A stretch of DNA of 64,000 nucleotides from Sulfitobacter sp. SK011 (GTDB lineage: Bacteria > Pseudomonadota > Alphaproteobacteria > Rhodobacterales > Rhodobacteraceae). Each line of letters begins with the position of its first letter. Position 1 is the first letter of the stretch. Shown here in pieces: positions 29,669 to 40,474 of the stretch. The translations under genes were made by a program, and so were the position numbers. The notes under the pieces were generated by a model that was given only the letters and a program-made list of their open reading frames with translations, was not told where the DNA came from and searched no databases. Location: positions 1,240,001 through 1,304,000 of the forward strand of contig NZ_CP025803.1 of NCBI RefSeq assembly GCF_003352065.1, read 5' to 3'.

Positions 29669-29742
29669 CCTTTGTTCATGTTTGAATTGGTGCCGTTTGG
29701 CAAGCAGACAATCAGATTCCGTGCGTTTGGAACGGATGGCGT

Positions 29743-29928
29743 GCATCGGTATTTGAAAAAGGGTGAAATGGAAGACGCGCCAACATTTGGGTTCGTACCC
29801 ATGAAGACATGACGCGCCTTCACCCTTTACGGTCATCGGCTCCGCAGCCTGTACCGCACCTCATCTTGGCCTAAACGTCGTTAAAGAATGATGAACTCTT
29901 AATTTCACCCTTTTCCAAATACCGATGC
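29743..29928. repeat. 186-base element with 27-base inverted terminal arms
   Basis: The arms at 29743-29769 and 29902-29928 are reverse complements except for one mismatch; each contains GCATCGGTATTTG and GGGTGAAAT. The inner 132 bases hold no gene that I can recognise and include a small TGGGT/ACCCA hairpin near 29787. A related single copy lies after priA. No target-site duplication is obvious. It resembles a small palindromic mobile element or dispersed intergenic repeat. Confidence 0.6.
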
Positions 29929-29962
29929 GTTGGACCCAAATGAAAAGAGGACCGGCCCAAGG

Positions 29963-32416
29963 TCAAAATCCCATACGCCAACGCGGCTTGTTTGACGGGG
30001 CAGGGGTGATGCTGGCGAGGCCGGATTGCTCCATCAAACGCTCGGCCTCTTGCGCGAGCAACCGCTCTTCAGCCTCGCCTTTGACCGGGACGCGGCCCAT
30101 TTCCAAAAACAACGGGGCCGCCAAAGGTGAAACGCGTGGCAGGCGCAGATGATCAATCCGACCCGCGACACGGCCAATCATTTCTTCGATGCGGCCAAAA
30201 TCAACCAAACCGCGCAGGGCCTCTTCGCGGGTGATCTGCAGCATGAGGTGTTCAGGGTCATACCGGTAGAGCGTGTCATACAGAATGTCAGAGCTGAACG
30301 TTGCCTGCCGGCCCGATTTACGCGCTTGGGGCAGGTTTCGTTCAATCAGCCCGGCTATTGTCGCACTTGCGCGAAAGGTGCGTTTCATCACCGCGTTTCC
30401 GGCCAGCCAAGTGTCCAGCCCGTCCTGCAGCGCATCGAGATCAAACAGCGGGGCAGGGTCTTTTACCGCGTCCAGCCCCCAGATAAGCGTCGCATAATCG
30501 GTGGCCACAAAGCCAAGCGGGTGCAAGCCCAGCTCTTCCATCCGTTTGGTCAGCAACAGGCCGAGCGTTTGCATCCCGTTGCGTCCGGCAAATCCGTAAA
30601 CAACGGTTTGTTCACGGCCATCATGGGCGAAGCTTTCGACCAGCAATCTGCCGGGCTGTGGCAATTGGCTGACCTCGCGCTGCAGGTGCAGCCATTGGGC
30701 AGTGTGGGCTGGCAGATCAGGCCAGCTGCTTTGGGTAAACATCTGCTGAATACGTGCAGAGAGCTGCGTTGATGTGGCAAATTTCGTGCCCATGAATGTC
30801 GCTATTTTTGGCTTTTTCGCAGCATCCCGGCTGACCTCAACTGTCATTTCACGCAGGCCTTCGTATTTCACAATCTGGCCGCCGATCAAAAACGTATCGC
30901 CAGGTGTCAGCGATGCGGCAAAGCCTTCTTCAATTTCCCCTAAAGGTTTGCCACCACGATTGCGCCGCATCCGGACTTTGAGCGTGTCAGTGTCCTGAAT
31001 GGTGCCGATGTTCATGCGGATGCGCTGTGCACTGCGCGGATCGCGCAATTGCCAGCGTCCGTCGGGCCGTTGGATCAACCGCTGCCAACGGTCATAGGCG
31101 CGCAGCGCATAGCCGCCTGTCGCGCAAAATGCGAGGCAGTCGTCGAACGCGGCCCGCGTGAGATCGCTGTAGGCACCCGCAGAGGTGAATTCGGCATAAA
31201 GATCATCCGCATGGAACGGCCCGGCACAGGCGGCAATCAGAATATGCTGGCACAGCACATCGCGCGGGCCGGAGCCGCGCGGCTCGCCGTCCAGCTCGCC
31301 CGCCAGAACGGCCTCAAGTGCCGCAACGCATTCGACCACTTCAAACCGATTGGCAGGCACCAAAAGCGCCTTTGAGGGGGCATTATACTGGTGGTTGGCG
31401 CGGCCGATGCGCTGTACCAGACGTTTGACATTTTTAGGGGCACCAATCTGGATCACCAGATCGACATCCCCCCAATCAATGCCCAGATCAAGCGAGCCGG
31501 TACAAACGATGGCGCGCAATTCGCCCCTTACCATCGCGCCCTCAACGCGCGCACGTTGTTCGCGGTCAAGACTGCCGTGGTGGATGCCAATCGCCAGACC
31601 TTCGTCATTGGCAAGCCAGAGGTTATGAAAGAATATTTCCGCCTGCGCACGGGTGTTGTGAAAGATCAACGTGGTGTTGTGTTGTTTGATCTGTTCCAGC
31701 ACCGCCGGGATGGCATAGGCCGCGCCGCCACCGGACCACGGCGGTGCTTCTTCGGTGCGCAGCATCTGGATATCGGGTGCGGGGCCAGGATCGGCCAGCA
31801 GAATTTCACACGGGTCCGGATGTCGGGCCATCAGATGCGCGATGGCTGCTGGGTCATCCACAGTTGCTGACAGCCCCACACGTTTGAGATCGGGACAGAT
31901 CGTTTGCAGTCGCGCCAGCGCCAGCATCATCTGATCACCACGTTTGCTTTCGGCAAGGGCGTGGATTTCGTCAATCACCACCCGTTTCAGCCCTTTGAAC
32001 ATGCGCGGGGCGTCATCGTAGCTGACCAGCAGGGCAAGGCTTTCTGGTGTGGTTAAGAAAATATGGGGCGGGTCCGCACGTTGCCGTTTGCGCCTGCTTT
32101 GCGGCGTATCGCCGGTGCGTTCGTCGATTGTAATGGCTAAATTCATTTCCTGCACCGGCGTGGTCAGATTGCGTTTGATATCCGCAGCCAATGCCTTGAG
32201 CGGGGAGATATAAAGCGTGTGCATGCCCATATGTTCACGCTGAGCCAGATCAATAAGCGTGGGGAGGAAACCAGACAAGGTTTTGCCCCCGCCCGTCGGC
32301 GCAATGAGCAAAAGCGACGGTGCATCCGCGCGCTCCAGCATTGCCAGCTGATGGGGATGGATGGACCAGCCTTTCGAGGCGAACCAAGTCTGAAACAAAG
32401 CGGGGAGTTGCGTCAT
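29963..32416 (-). CDS. Ligase-associated DNA damage response DEXH-box helicase (Lhr type)
   Basis: Superfamily 2 helicase of 817 aa with Lhr-Core architecture. Walker A APTGGGKT (about 39-46), the DEIH box in VVIDEIHALAES, the SATVDDPAAI motif, and a helicase C domain with QRIGRANHQYN. The winged-helix and Lhr-specific domains follow in the C-terminal half. In the ligase-associated group this helicase is paired with PdeM, an ATP-dependent ligase and an MBL exonuclease; Lhr-Core proteins are 3'-5' translocases. Ligase and exonuclease genes are not in this window. Confidence 0.9.
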   Translation of the reverse strand: MTQLPALFQTWFASKGWSIHPHQLAMLERADAPSLLLIAPTGGGKTLSGFLPTLIDLAQREHMGMHTLYISPLKALAADIKRNLTTPVQEMNLAITIDERTGDTPQSRRKRQRADPPHIFLTTPESLALLVSYDDAPRMFKGLKRVVIDEIHALAESKRGDQMMLALARLQTICPDLKRVGLSATVDDPAAIAHLMARHPDPCEILLADPGPAPDIQMLRTEEAPPWSGGGAAYAIPAVLEQIKQHNTTLIFHNTRAQAEIFFHNLWLANDEGLAIGIHHGSLDREQRARVEGAMVRGELRAIVCTGSLDLGIDWGDVDLVIQIGAPKNVKRLVQRIGRANHQYNAPSKALLVPANRFEVVECVAALEAVLAGELDGEPRGSGPRDVLCQHILIAACAGPFHADDLYAEFTSAGAYSDLTRAAFDDCLAFCATGGYALRAYDRWQRLIQRPDGRWQLRDPRSAQRIRMNIGTIQDTDTLKVRMRRNRGGKPLGEIEEGFAASLTPGDTFLIGGQIVKYEGLREMTVEVSRDAAKKPKIATFMGTKFATSTQLSARIQQMFTQSSWPDLPAHTAQWLHLQREVSQLPQPGRLLVESFAHDGREQTVVYGFAGRNGMQTLGLLLTKRMEELGLHPLGFVATDYATLIWGLDAVKDPAPLFDLDALQDGLDTWLAGNAVMKRTFRASATIAGLIERNLPQARKSGRQATFSSDILYDTLYRYDPEHLMLQITREEALRGLVDFGRIEEMIGRVAGRIDHLRLPRVSPLAAPLFLEMGRVPVKGEAEERLLAQEAERLMEQSGLASITPAPSNKPRWRMGF

Positions 32417-32453
32417 CTGGGCAATTTAGAGCGCCCTGCGCCGGAAGGGAACG

Positions 32454-33761
32454 CTACTTAACGATCACTTCGTCCTTGACGAACATGTTGGCCCACGCCC
32501 GGTCGATGAGGTCAGGCGACATTCGATAGGGGATGCCTTCAAAATCGCAGATCGCGATCATCTGGTCGATCAGAAAGATCGGCTGATAGTTTGCATATAC
32601 ATTGTCGATTGTGGGGTATTTGACCTTGAGCAGATGCACCAAAGTCGCCTCATCCAGCCCCATGCCGCGTTTGCGTGCCACCATGGCAAAAATCTTGAGA
32701 AAGTTTTCCTGATTGGGGCCATCAATTTTAATCTTAAAGAAGATACGGCGCAGGGCGGCGGTATCAAAAATCTCATTCGGGTGGAAGTTGGTTGAAAAGA
32801 TCACCAGCGTGTCGAATGGCACCTCGAATTTTTCACCCGACTGCAGCGCCAGGATATCCTTGCTTTCTTCCAGTGGCACGATCCAGCGGTTGACGATGCT
32901 TTGCGGTGGTTCTTTTTGACGGCCAAGGTCATCCACAATGAAAATGCCGCCCGTTGATTTCAACTGTAATGGGGCCTGATAGGTGCGCGCCGTTGGGTTA
33001 TAGACCAGATCAAGCATATCAAGCGACAGTTCGCCACCGGTGATAACGGTTGGCCGCTCGCAGCAGACATAGCGTGCATCATAGCGGGTAACGCGGCGCA
33101 GGGATGTGGGGTCCTGGACCTCATCCTCGGCGGCGGAATGGACGATTGGGTCATAGACGGTGATCACCTGCGAGGCGTATTCGATCGCCCGTGGGACATA
33201 GACCCGGTCGCCCAAAGCATCACGGATCCCGTTGGAAATACTGGATTTACCGTTGCCCGGCGGGCCGTACATCAGAATTGAGCGCCCCGCAGATACCGCA
33301 GGCCCCAGATGGTCCAGAAGGCTGTCGGGCAGGACCAGATGGCCCATTGCACCGACCAGTTGCTCGCGGGTAATCTGCAGATTGCGCACCGACTGGCGTT
33401 TGACCTGTTCGCTGTAGACCCCCAGCGGCACCGGCATCGGACCGAAGTATTCTGACTGTGCCAAAGCATCCAGCGCGCGCGCCTTGCCGGCATCGGTCAG
33501 CTGATATCCCATTTCGTTGCCATTTTGGGCATTCAGGGTACCGGTTGCTTCCAACAGGCGCTGTTCGCGGGCCATATCGACCAATTCTTGTGTGACCTGA
33601 ATGGGAAGGCAAACCGCACGGGCCAGTTCACTTACCAAATCGACGTTTTTTCGAAAGATTGTTTTCAGCAGAATGTCCCGCATCATAACGATGGGCAGCC
33701 GCATATCTTCTAACCGCTTGGGGGGCGGCGGGGCCACTACGCTGGACGCTTGGACGTTCAT
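32454..33761 (-). CDS. Tad-linked winged-helix AAA+ ATPase, uncharacterised
   Basis: ATPase of 435 aa at the distal end of the Tad locus. The N-terminal part (about 15-135) looks helical with a winged-helix-like stretch (EMGYQLTDAGKARALDAL). The ATPase core has Walker A GPPGNGKS (166-173), Walker B FIVDDLG (274-280), sensor-1-like STN (323-325) and an Arg pair (338-339). The C-terminus carries a small helical domain. AGGAG lies 8 bases before the ATG. It is not a secretion ATPase of the CpaF or PilT type. Its role is unknown; a regulatory or remodelling part in pilus biogenesis is inference from position. Confidence 0.8.
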   Translation of the reverse strand: MNVQASSVVAPPPPKRLEDMRLPIVMMRDILLKTIFRKNVDLVSELARAVCLPIQVTQELVDMAREQRLLEATGTLNAQNGNEMGYQLTDAGKARALDALAQSEYFGPMPVPLGVYSEQVKRQSVRNLQITREQLVGAMGHLVLPDSLLDHLGPAVSAGRSILMYGPPGNGKSSISNGIRDALGDRVYVPRAIEYASQVITVYDPIVHSAAEDEVQDPTSLRRVTRYDARYVCCERPTVITGGELSLDMLDLVYNPTARTYQAPLQLKSTGGIFIVDDLGRQKEPPQSIVNRWIVPLEESKDILALQSGEKFEVPFDTLVIFSTNFHPNEIFDTAALRRIFFKIKIDGPNQENFLKIFAMVARKRGMGLDEATLVHLLKVKYPTIDNVYANYQPIFLIDQMIAICDFEGIPYRMSPDLIDRAWANMFVKDEVIVK

Positions 33762-33830
33762 GACAACACTCCTGACGAATGGGGGCAGGGAATGTGATAC
33801 CTGCACCAAAAGGGCTGAATATGGTGTGAA

Positions 33831-34325
33831 TCACGCACCATATTTTGCACCCAGAATAAGATACACGGCCAAAGTCGCGCCAAGGGCAAGACCCATGGGG
33901 AATTTTTTTGCTTGTGACCAGCTGGCCCAATCGGGGGCCAGTCTGCGCAATGGCGAATGTTTTGCCAGCCGGTGCGTTGCGACAGAGGCCAAGGTGACCG
34001 CCATAAAAAGCGCCATCAGCATTCGCAGATCGCCCAAAGCCACAAAAGGGGCACCTGCAGCCAGAAATTTGGAATCTCCGGCCCCCATCACGCCTGCGGC
34101 ATTCAATACAACACCAATGACCAACACAGTCACAAGGCCCAACAGACGCCAGAGATAGGTGTTGAACGGCAAGACAAACAGACCCACGACAACAAAGACC
34201 AAAGCCAAAACGACAACAGCCTGATTGGTGATGCGCATCTGTGCCATGTCGGTAAACATGACGTAAAAACAGATCGGCAAGACAAAGGGCAGAAACCACA
34301 GTGCAGATGTGGCGGTGATCGCCAT
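33831..34325 (-). CDS. cpaA: Prepilin peptidase (CpaA/TadV type)
   Basis: Short A24-family aspartic peptidase (164 aa) without the methylase domain, with several membrane helices. The two active-site aspartates are D26 (FTDMAQMRI) and D84 in GAGDSKFLAAG. It should cleave the Flp-type prepilins encoded at 44.1-44.9 kb. The start follows the upstream TPR gene by only 4 bases, so it belongs to the same operon. Confidence 0.9.
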   Translation of the reverse strand: MAITATSALWFLPFVLPICFYVMFTDMAQMRITNQAVVVLALVFVVVGLFVLPFNTYLWRLLGLVTVLVIGVVLNAAGVMGAGDSKFLAAGAPFVALGDLRMLMALFMAVTLASVATHRLAKHSPLRRLAPDWASWSQAKKFPMGLALGATLAVYLILGAKYGA

Positions 34326-34329
34326 CGCG

Positions 34330-35184
34330 CTAGCCGTTGTCTTCGAGCGCGCGCAAGGACCGTACGGCTGCTTCGAAGTGCTGTGGATGTGTATCAATTG
34401 CTTCGCGCAGCAGGCCTTTACCTGTTTCAACGTCGCCTTGCTTGATCGCAGAAAGGCCCATTGTGTGCAGCAAGAGCGCACGTTCTGTCTGATCCATCGG
34501 GATCACCGGCAATGAATAGTCGCGTTGCGCCGAGCGCGCGAGGACGAGATTGTTTTTGGCGGTAAACAAGCTGGTATCCTGACGCACGGCGTCCGAAAAC
34601 AGCCGCTCGGCATCTTTGTAGTCACCGCGCGTCAGTTTGGAATAGCCCCAATTGTTCATGACGGAACCGGGCGTCGTGGTCAGCCCGACCGCCGTTTCAT
34701 AGAAACTGTCGGCCTTCGTCCATTCCTTCTTACTGTCTGCGATCAGTGCAGCAAGGCGATACCGCTTAAATGTCTCGTGTGTTGGAGGGACACTGTTGAG
34801 AACTGTTTCGGCTTTTGCCCAATCACCGCTGCGGATCAGCGCATCGGCGTATTCGACGCTGTCATCGTTTGTGGCCTCTGGCATCTTTGTCACTTTGGAC
34901 CATTCAATGGCACCCTCGGTCACACGCTTTGCACGGATTAGGGAAAGCGCAAGACCGCGTTGATGGTCGATCCTTGTTGGGTCTTCCTTGATGGAACGCG
35001 AGAAATAACTGACTGCCTCGTTCGGGTCAGCCACTGTCAGCATCACATCTGAAAGATTTGTTGCGTCGACAACATTGACGTCCTTAAAGGCCCGTTCAAC
35101 GGTGGCGTTCGCGTCTTTTTCACCGCAGCCTGCAACAACGGCGACACCTGCAATGCAGGTTGCAATTAGAATAGGGTGGCGCAT
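34330..35184 (-). CDS. tadD: TPR lipoprotein, TadD-like
   Basis: Protein of 284 aa with a lipoprotein signal (lipobox VVAGC, Cys near residue 20) and multiple tetratricopeptide repeats across residues 55-250 (for example AVSYFSRSIKEDPTRIDHQRGLA, broken here into recognisable A/G/Y-L pattern units). TadD proteins are pilotins or assembly factors for the Tad secretin. AAGGAC precedes the ATG. It is the second of two TPR lipoprotein genes in a row. Confidence 0.85.
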   Translation of the reverse strand: MRHPILIATCIAGVAVVAGCGEKDANATVERAFKDVNVVDATNLSDVMLTVADPNEAVSYFSRSIKEDPTRIDHQRGLALSLIRAKRVTEGAIEWSKVTKMPEATNDDSVEYADALIRSGDWAKAETVLNSVPPTHETFKRYRLAALIADSKKEWTKADSFYETAVGLTTTPGSVMNNWGYSKLTRGDYKDAERLFSDAVRQDTSLFTAKNNLVLARSAQRDYSLPVIPMDQTERALLLHTMGLSAIKQGDVETGKGLLREAIDTHPQHFEAAVRSLRALEDNG

Positions 35185-35226
35185 TTTTGCGTCCTTTTTA
35201 CTGCTCTGCCTCGGGCTTGGTGTCGG

Positions 35227-35820
35227 TCATATGCCGGGACGGATCAAATAGTCACCCGCACCGCGCCGCACCAATTTATAATTATCATCGTCAAGATCAT
35301 TAATAACAGAATTTTCTGATTTTGCGAGCGCTAAGCGCAGATTGTCACGGATTGCGTCACTTTCGCCATTGTCCAGCGCATAGGCCTTGCGAAATATCTG
35401 TACCGCCTCGGGGGTTTTGCCCCTTTCGATCAGCACAACACCCAGATTATTCCAATCTTCAGGCTCGGTTTCGTTCTCTTTGACGGCGCGCCGCAACAGA
35501 TCTTCGGCTTGTCCCAGACGGCCCAGGCCAAGGTTCGCACTGCCCAGGCCTGACAGGATTTCGGCATCAACGCCTTGCGCAAGTGCAGCGCGGTTAAAGG
35601 ATTTGATCGCCAACTCATACTGTCCGGCCGCCATCAGGCGATGACCAACTTCTACACCGTCTTCGGCGTCTTTGCGTTGATTGACCCCGGGCGCATAGGG
35701 GTTTTCGGTTTTCTTCTGGAACAGCGGCGCAGAAAAGCCGCCCGGTGAACAGGCGGCCATTCCAAGAATTGTTATAAGTGCCATCGCGCAGGTTGCCCTG
35801 CGCCAGCGTCTTGATGTCAT
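35227..35820 (-). CDS. TPR lipoprotein, second TadD-like protein
   Basis: Protein of 197 aa with a lipoprotein signal (ILGMAAC, Cys near residue 24) and about three TPR units (QYELAIKSFNRAALAQGV; RLGQAEDLLRRAVKENET; KTPEAVQIFRKAYALDNG). Its ATG overlaps the tadC stop by one base (TAATG), supporting the long start. It probably acts in the periplasm with the other TPR lipoprotein during secretin assembly. Confidence 0.85.
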   Translation of the reverse strand: MTSRRWRRATCAMALITILGMAACSPGGFSAPLFQKKTENPYAPGVNQRKDAEDGVEVGHRLMAAGQYELAIKSFNRAALAQGVDAEILSGLGSANLGLGRLGQAEDLLRRAVKENETEPEDWNNLGVVLIERGKTPEAVQIFRKAYALDNGESDAIRDNLRLALAKSENSVINDLDDDNYKLVRRGAGDYLIRPGI

Positions 35821-36797
35821 TATTGGCCCGGTCCGCTTATCTTACCCAATTGTGTAATGCCGTGTACCGAAGGGCCAACCAGAATGATCAGCAATGGCGG
35901 TACCGTCAGCATCATTGTGGCAAGGGTCATCTTGGTTGGCAACTTGTTTGCGGCCTCTTCGGCGCGCATCACCCGTTTGTCGCGCATTTCAGCCGCATAA
36001 ACCCGAAGCGCGTCTGAGATTGACGTACCAAAAGCGGCCGATTGCACCAGAACGGTTACAAATGACGACACATCCTGCACGCCACAACGTTCGCCCATAT
36101 CGTTCAGCACGGTCACCTTGTCTTTACCGGCCTTCATTTCGTAAGCGACAACTTCGAACTCGTCAGCAAGGGCCTTGTACGACGCACGCAATTCACGCGC
36201 CACACGGACGATACATTGGTCCAACGACTGGCCGGCCTCAACGCAGACCAGCATCATATCAAGCGCATCGGGAAACCCGCGTTCGATTTCCTGTTTGCGC
36301 ATACCAACCCGGCGCGTCACCCAGTACTTGGGCAGGTAATACCCGATGCCACCGGGCCCCACGGTATACATCATCATCTTCTGGGTGCTCATGCCTTCGC
36401 CTCCGCCCAGAAAGTTGACATATACGATGCCTGCAAACATACCGAACAGGCCCAAAGCCATCTGGGCAAAGTAGAACATCCGCACTGCATCACGGGACTG
36501 ATACCCCGCCTGACGCAGCATCAACTGTTTCGCGCTCAGTTCGGCAACGTCCTCGGGTTCGAGAAATTTGGCAAACTTCTGTAGCTGTTGGTTCCCGTCA
36601 GCCTGCCGCAACTTTTTGGTCGGATCAGCGGATTTCGCTGCTGGGCTTGATGCCCGCTTGAGTTTGTTCAGCGGGTCTTCTGGTTGCTTCACAATCAGGA
36701 CAACAGTGATCGCAACAAGGACCAGACCCAGCACGCCGACGATAATGATCAATCCAATTGGGCCCAGGACCGCTTCGATCTGATTTAGGAATTCCAT
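35820..36797 (-). CDS. tadC: Tad pilus platform protein TadC
   Basis: T2SSF/GspF-domain membrane protein (325 aa). An N-terminal membrane helix (about 10-35) is followed by a cytoplasmic region with the F-domain sequence FPDALDMMLVCVEAGQSLDQ, and further helices near 110-160 and at the C-terminus (LATMMLTVPPLLIILVGPSV). With TadB it forms the inner-membrane platform that couples CpaF motion to pilin extrusion. Confidence 0.92.
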   Translation of the reverse strand: MEFLNQIEAVLGPIGLIIIVGVLGLVLVAITVVLIVKQPEDPLNKLKRASSPAAKSADPTKKLRQADGNQQLQKFAKFLEPEDVAELSAKQLMLRQAGYQSRDAVRMFYFAQMALGLFGMFAGIVYVNFLGGGEGMSTQKMMMYTVGPGGIGYYLPKYWVTRRVGMRKQEIERGFPDALDMMLVCVEAGQSLDQCIVRVARELRASYKALADEFEVVAYEMKAGKDKVTVLNDMGERCGVQDVSSFVTVLVQSAAFGTSISDALRVYAAEMRDKRVMRAEEAANKLPTKMTLATMMLTVPPLLIILVGPSVHGITQLGKISGPGQ

Positions 36798-36809
36798 CGC
36801 AAATGCTCC

Positions 36810-37772
36810 TTACACTTTGATGTCTGTGAGGACGCGCATCACCATCAGGTTTGCCGCGAGGAAGATGCCCACAATAAAGCAGGCCGGGATGAAGAAGGCG
36901 TGGTCGCGCACTTCATCATAGTAATTCGGGTCTAGAACGTTGATCACGATCAGCGCAACAATCGGGAAGGCGGAGAGAAACTTGCCTGACCATTTCGCCT
37001 CAGCGGTGATCGCTTTCACGCGGCGAAACAGGCGGAAACGGGCGCGGATCACCTTTGCCAGACCGGCGAGGATTTCGGCGAGGTTACCACCAGATTGCTG
37101 TTGGATCGTCACGGCAACGGCCAGGAACCGCAAATCCTGCATGTCCAGCCGCTCGGCCATGTCTTTCAGCGCTTCACCGACGTCGCGACCATAGGCGGCC
37201 TCATCCGAGATCACGCCGAATTCAGACGCCAGCGGATCCTGAATTTCCTTGGATACAATGGTAATGGCACTGGTGAACGGATGACCGACCCGCAAGGATC
37301 GCACCATCAGTTCGACTGCGTCAGGCAGTTGTTCTTCGATCATGCCCATGCGCTTGTTGGCTTTGGATGAAACCCAGAAATAAACACCACCCACGCCGAT
37401 GCCCACGGCAAGCAGGGCGCGAACAGGTGGTTCGGTTTCCGTGCCAACAGTCAGCGCCAAAAAGGCGAAAACAGCCACACCAGCCATGATCATCAAAAGC
37501 TGCTTGGGCGAAAACGCGATTGCGGCTCTTTGCGCCTTTTCCGAAAGCAGCGAATACAATGGAATTGACTTTGAATTCATGTGCTGCTGCATTTCCTTGC
37601 GCAGCTTTTCCAACACCTCTTCGCGGCGTGTGCCTTTTTCGAGCATTTCAAGGCGGCGGTTAACACGGCTGTTCAGGCTGATGGATTTACCAAAAGCCAC
37701 CAGATACAGACCTTCGACCAGCACCAGCACGCCAATGAAAATCAGGCCATAGATAATTGGTTCGGCACTCAT
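36810..37772 (-). CDS. tadB: Tad pilus platform protein TadB
   Basis: T2SSF-domain membrane protein (320 aa), the paralogous partner of TadC. The F-domain is marked by LPDAVELMVRSLRVGHPFTS and LAVAVTIQQQSGGNLAEIL, with membrane helices at about 5-25, 90-130, 265-285 and 295-315. Twelve bases separate it from tadC and it starts 12 bases after cpaF. Confidence 0.92.
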   Translation of the reverse strand: MSAEPIIYGLIFIGVLVLVEGLYLVAFGKSISLNSRVNRRLEMLEKGTRREEVLEKLRKEMQQHMNSKSIPLYSLLSEKAQRAAIAFSPKQLLMIMAGVAVFAFLALTVGTETEPPVRALLAVGIGVGGVYFWVSSKANKRMGMIEEQLPDAVELMVRSLRVGHPFTSAITIVSKEIQDPLASEFGVISDEAAYGRDVGEALKDMAERLDMQDLRFLAVAVTIQQQSGGNLAEILAGLAKVIRARFRLFRRVKAITAEAKWSGKFLSAFPIVALIVINVLDPNYYDEVRDHAFFIPACFIVGIFLAANLMVMRVLTDIKV

Positions 37773-37784
37773 GACTTGTTTTCC

Positions 37785-39215
<1,431 letters not shown>

Positions 39216-39238
39216 GTCTGCGCTCTTTCTATATGGGA

Positions 39239-40474
39239 TCAGGCCGCTTGAGCCTGATCACCTTTCAGGTCATGGATGGACGCCGCCAGTTTGGCGATCT
39301 CGCGTCGCAGTGGGCTTTTGGGGGCAGAATTGGCCAACGGCGTACCATGGTCGTTGGCCTGCGTGATCGGCTTGCCGCCGTCGGGCAACTGCACGTCAAT
39401 GGAAATGCTCAGCGATTCCGCCATACGTTTGACGCGACCCTTGCCACTCAGATCGGTGAATTTCGGCGCACGGTTCATCACATAGCGCAGCTTTTCGACT
39501 GGCAGCTCCTCAGATTGCAACGCACGCTTAAAGCGCAGCGTATTCTGTGCCGATCGCATATCCAGTTCCAACATCGCGAAATAGACATGCGCATTGCTCA
39601 GCACGGCTTCGGACCATTGCACCAAGGTCGAGGGCATGTCGACAATCACATAGTCAAACTGATTGCGCGCGATCGTCAGGATACGGTTCACATCCTCGGA
39701 TGTGATCAGATCAAGCGGCAACATGTCGGTCGGTGCGGTCAGCACCTGCAATTTATCGCCAAAGGTCAACAAAGCCTGGCCAAAGATTTCTTCGTCCATG
39801 GTTTCTGTGTCAGACAGCATGTCATAAACGACCTCGCGCCGCGGCAGGTCGAGAAATGTGGCGACAGCACCAAACTGCAAATCCAAATCCAGCAAACAAA
39901 CGGACGGGGATTCGTTTTTACCAACACAGGCCAGTTCCCACGCAAGATTGACGGCAAGCGTGGTTGAACCCGTGCCACCGGCCAATCCGTGCACCACTAT
40001 CAGTGCGCCATCTTTTGAGGCACCGGCCTTAAGCTGCGGAGCGTTGGCGGTGGGGGCAGGGGCCTCTTCTATCGCACGGACGCGGGCAATGGCCTGGGCC
40101 AATTCACCTTCTGGCAATGGGTAGGGGACAAATTCATCGGCACCTTGGCGCAACAGCGAATGCAAGGCGGCGGGTGTCACGTCTTCAGCGATTAAGATCA
40201 CTTTGATATTGCGGGATTTGGCTTGGGTGATGATCTCGGTCATCAGAACCAGATTGTCTTCATCTGTTTCATCTATCGCCAAGGCAACAAATTCCATGTT
40301 GTTCGCTTCTGGTTGCCCGAAAAATGCCAGTGCCTCAGCAAACCCTAAATCACCCCAGCTCTCACCAAGTGCATCTTCCATATCCTCGATCAATAGATCA
40401 AAGTTTTGCACATCGCGGCTGATGGTACAGGCCACGATGGGTGCTGTTTCTGGTTGTGGCATACTGCTGCTCAT
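39239..40474 (-). CDS. cpaE: Tad pilus localisation protein CpaE/TadZ
   Basis: Protein of 411 aa combining a receiver-like N-terminal domain (about 15-130) with a ParA/MinD-type ATPase domain. The nucleotide loop at about 164-172 reads GLAGGTGSTTLA, lacking the usual lysines of a deviant Walker A; such atypical loops are known in TadZ proteins. TadZ places the Tad machine at the cell pole. It is the first gene of the cytoplasmic Tad operon: a terminator and 286 bases of non-coding DNA lie upstream. Confidence 0.9.
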   Translation of the reverse strand: MSSSMPQPETAPIVACTISRDVQNFDLLIEDMEDALGESWGDLGFAEALAFFGQPEANNMEFVALAIDETDEDNLVLMTEIITQAKSRNIKVILIAEDVTPAALHSLLRQGADEFVPYPLPEGELAQAIARVRAIEEAPAPTANAPQLKAGASKDGALIVVHGLAGGTGSTTLAVNLAWELACVGKNESPSVCLLDLDLQFGAVATFLDLPRREVVYDMLSDTETMDEEIFGQALLTFGDKLQVLTAPTDMLPLDLITSEDVNRILTIARNQFDYVIVDMPSTLVQWSEAVLSNAHVYFAMLELDMRSAQNTLRFKRALQSEELPVEKLRYVMNRAPKFTDLSGKGRVKRMAESLSISIDVQLPDGGKPITQANDHGTPLANSAPKSPLRREIAKLAASIHDLKGDQAQAA

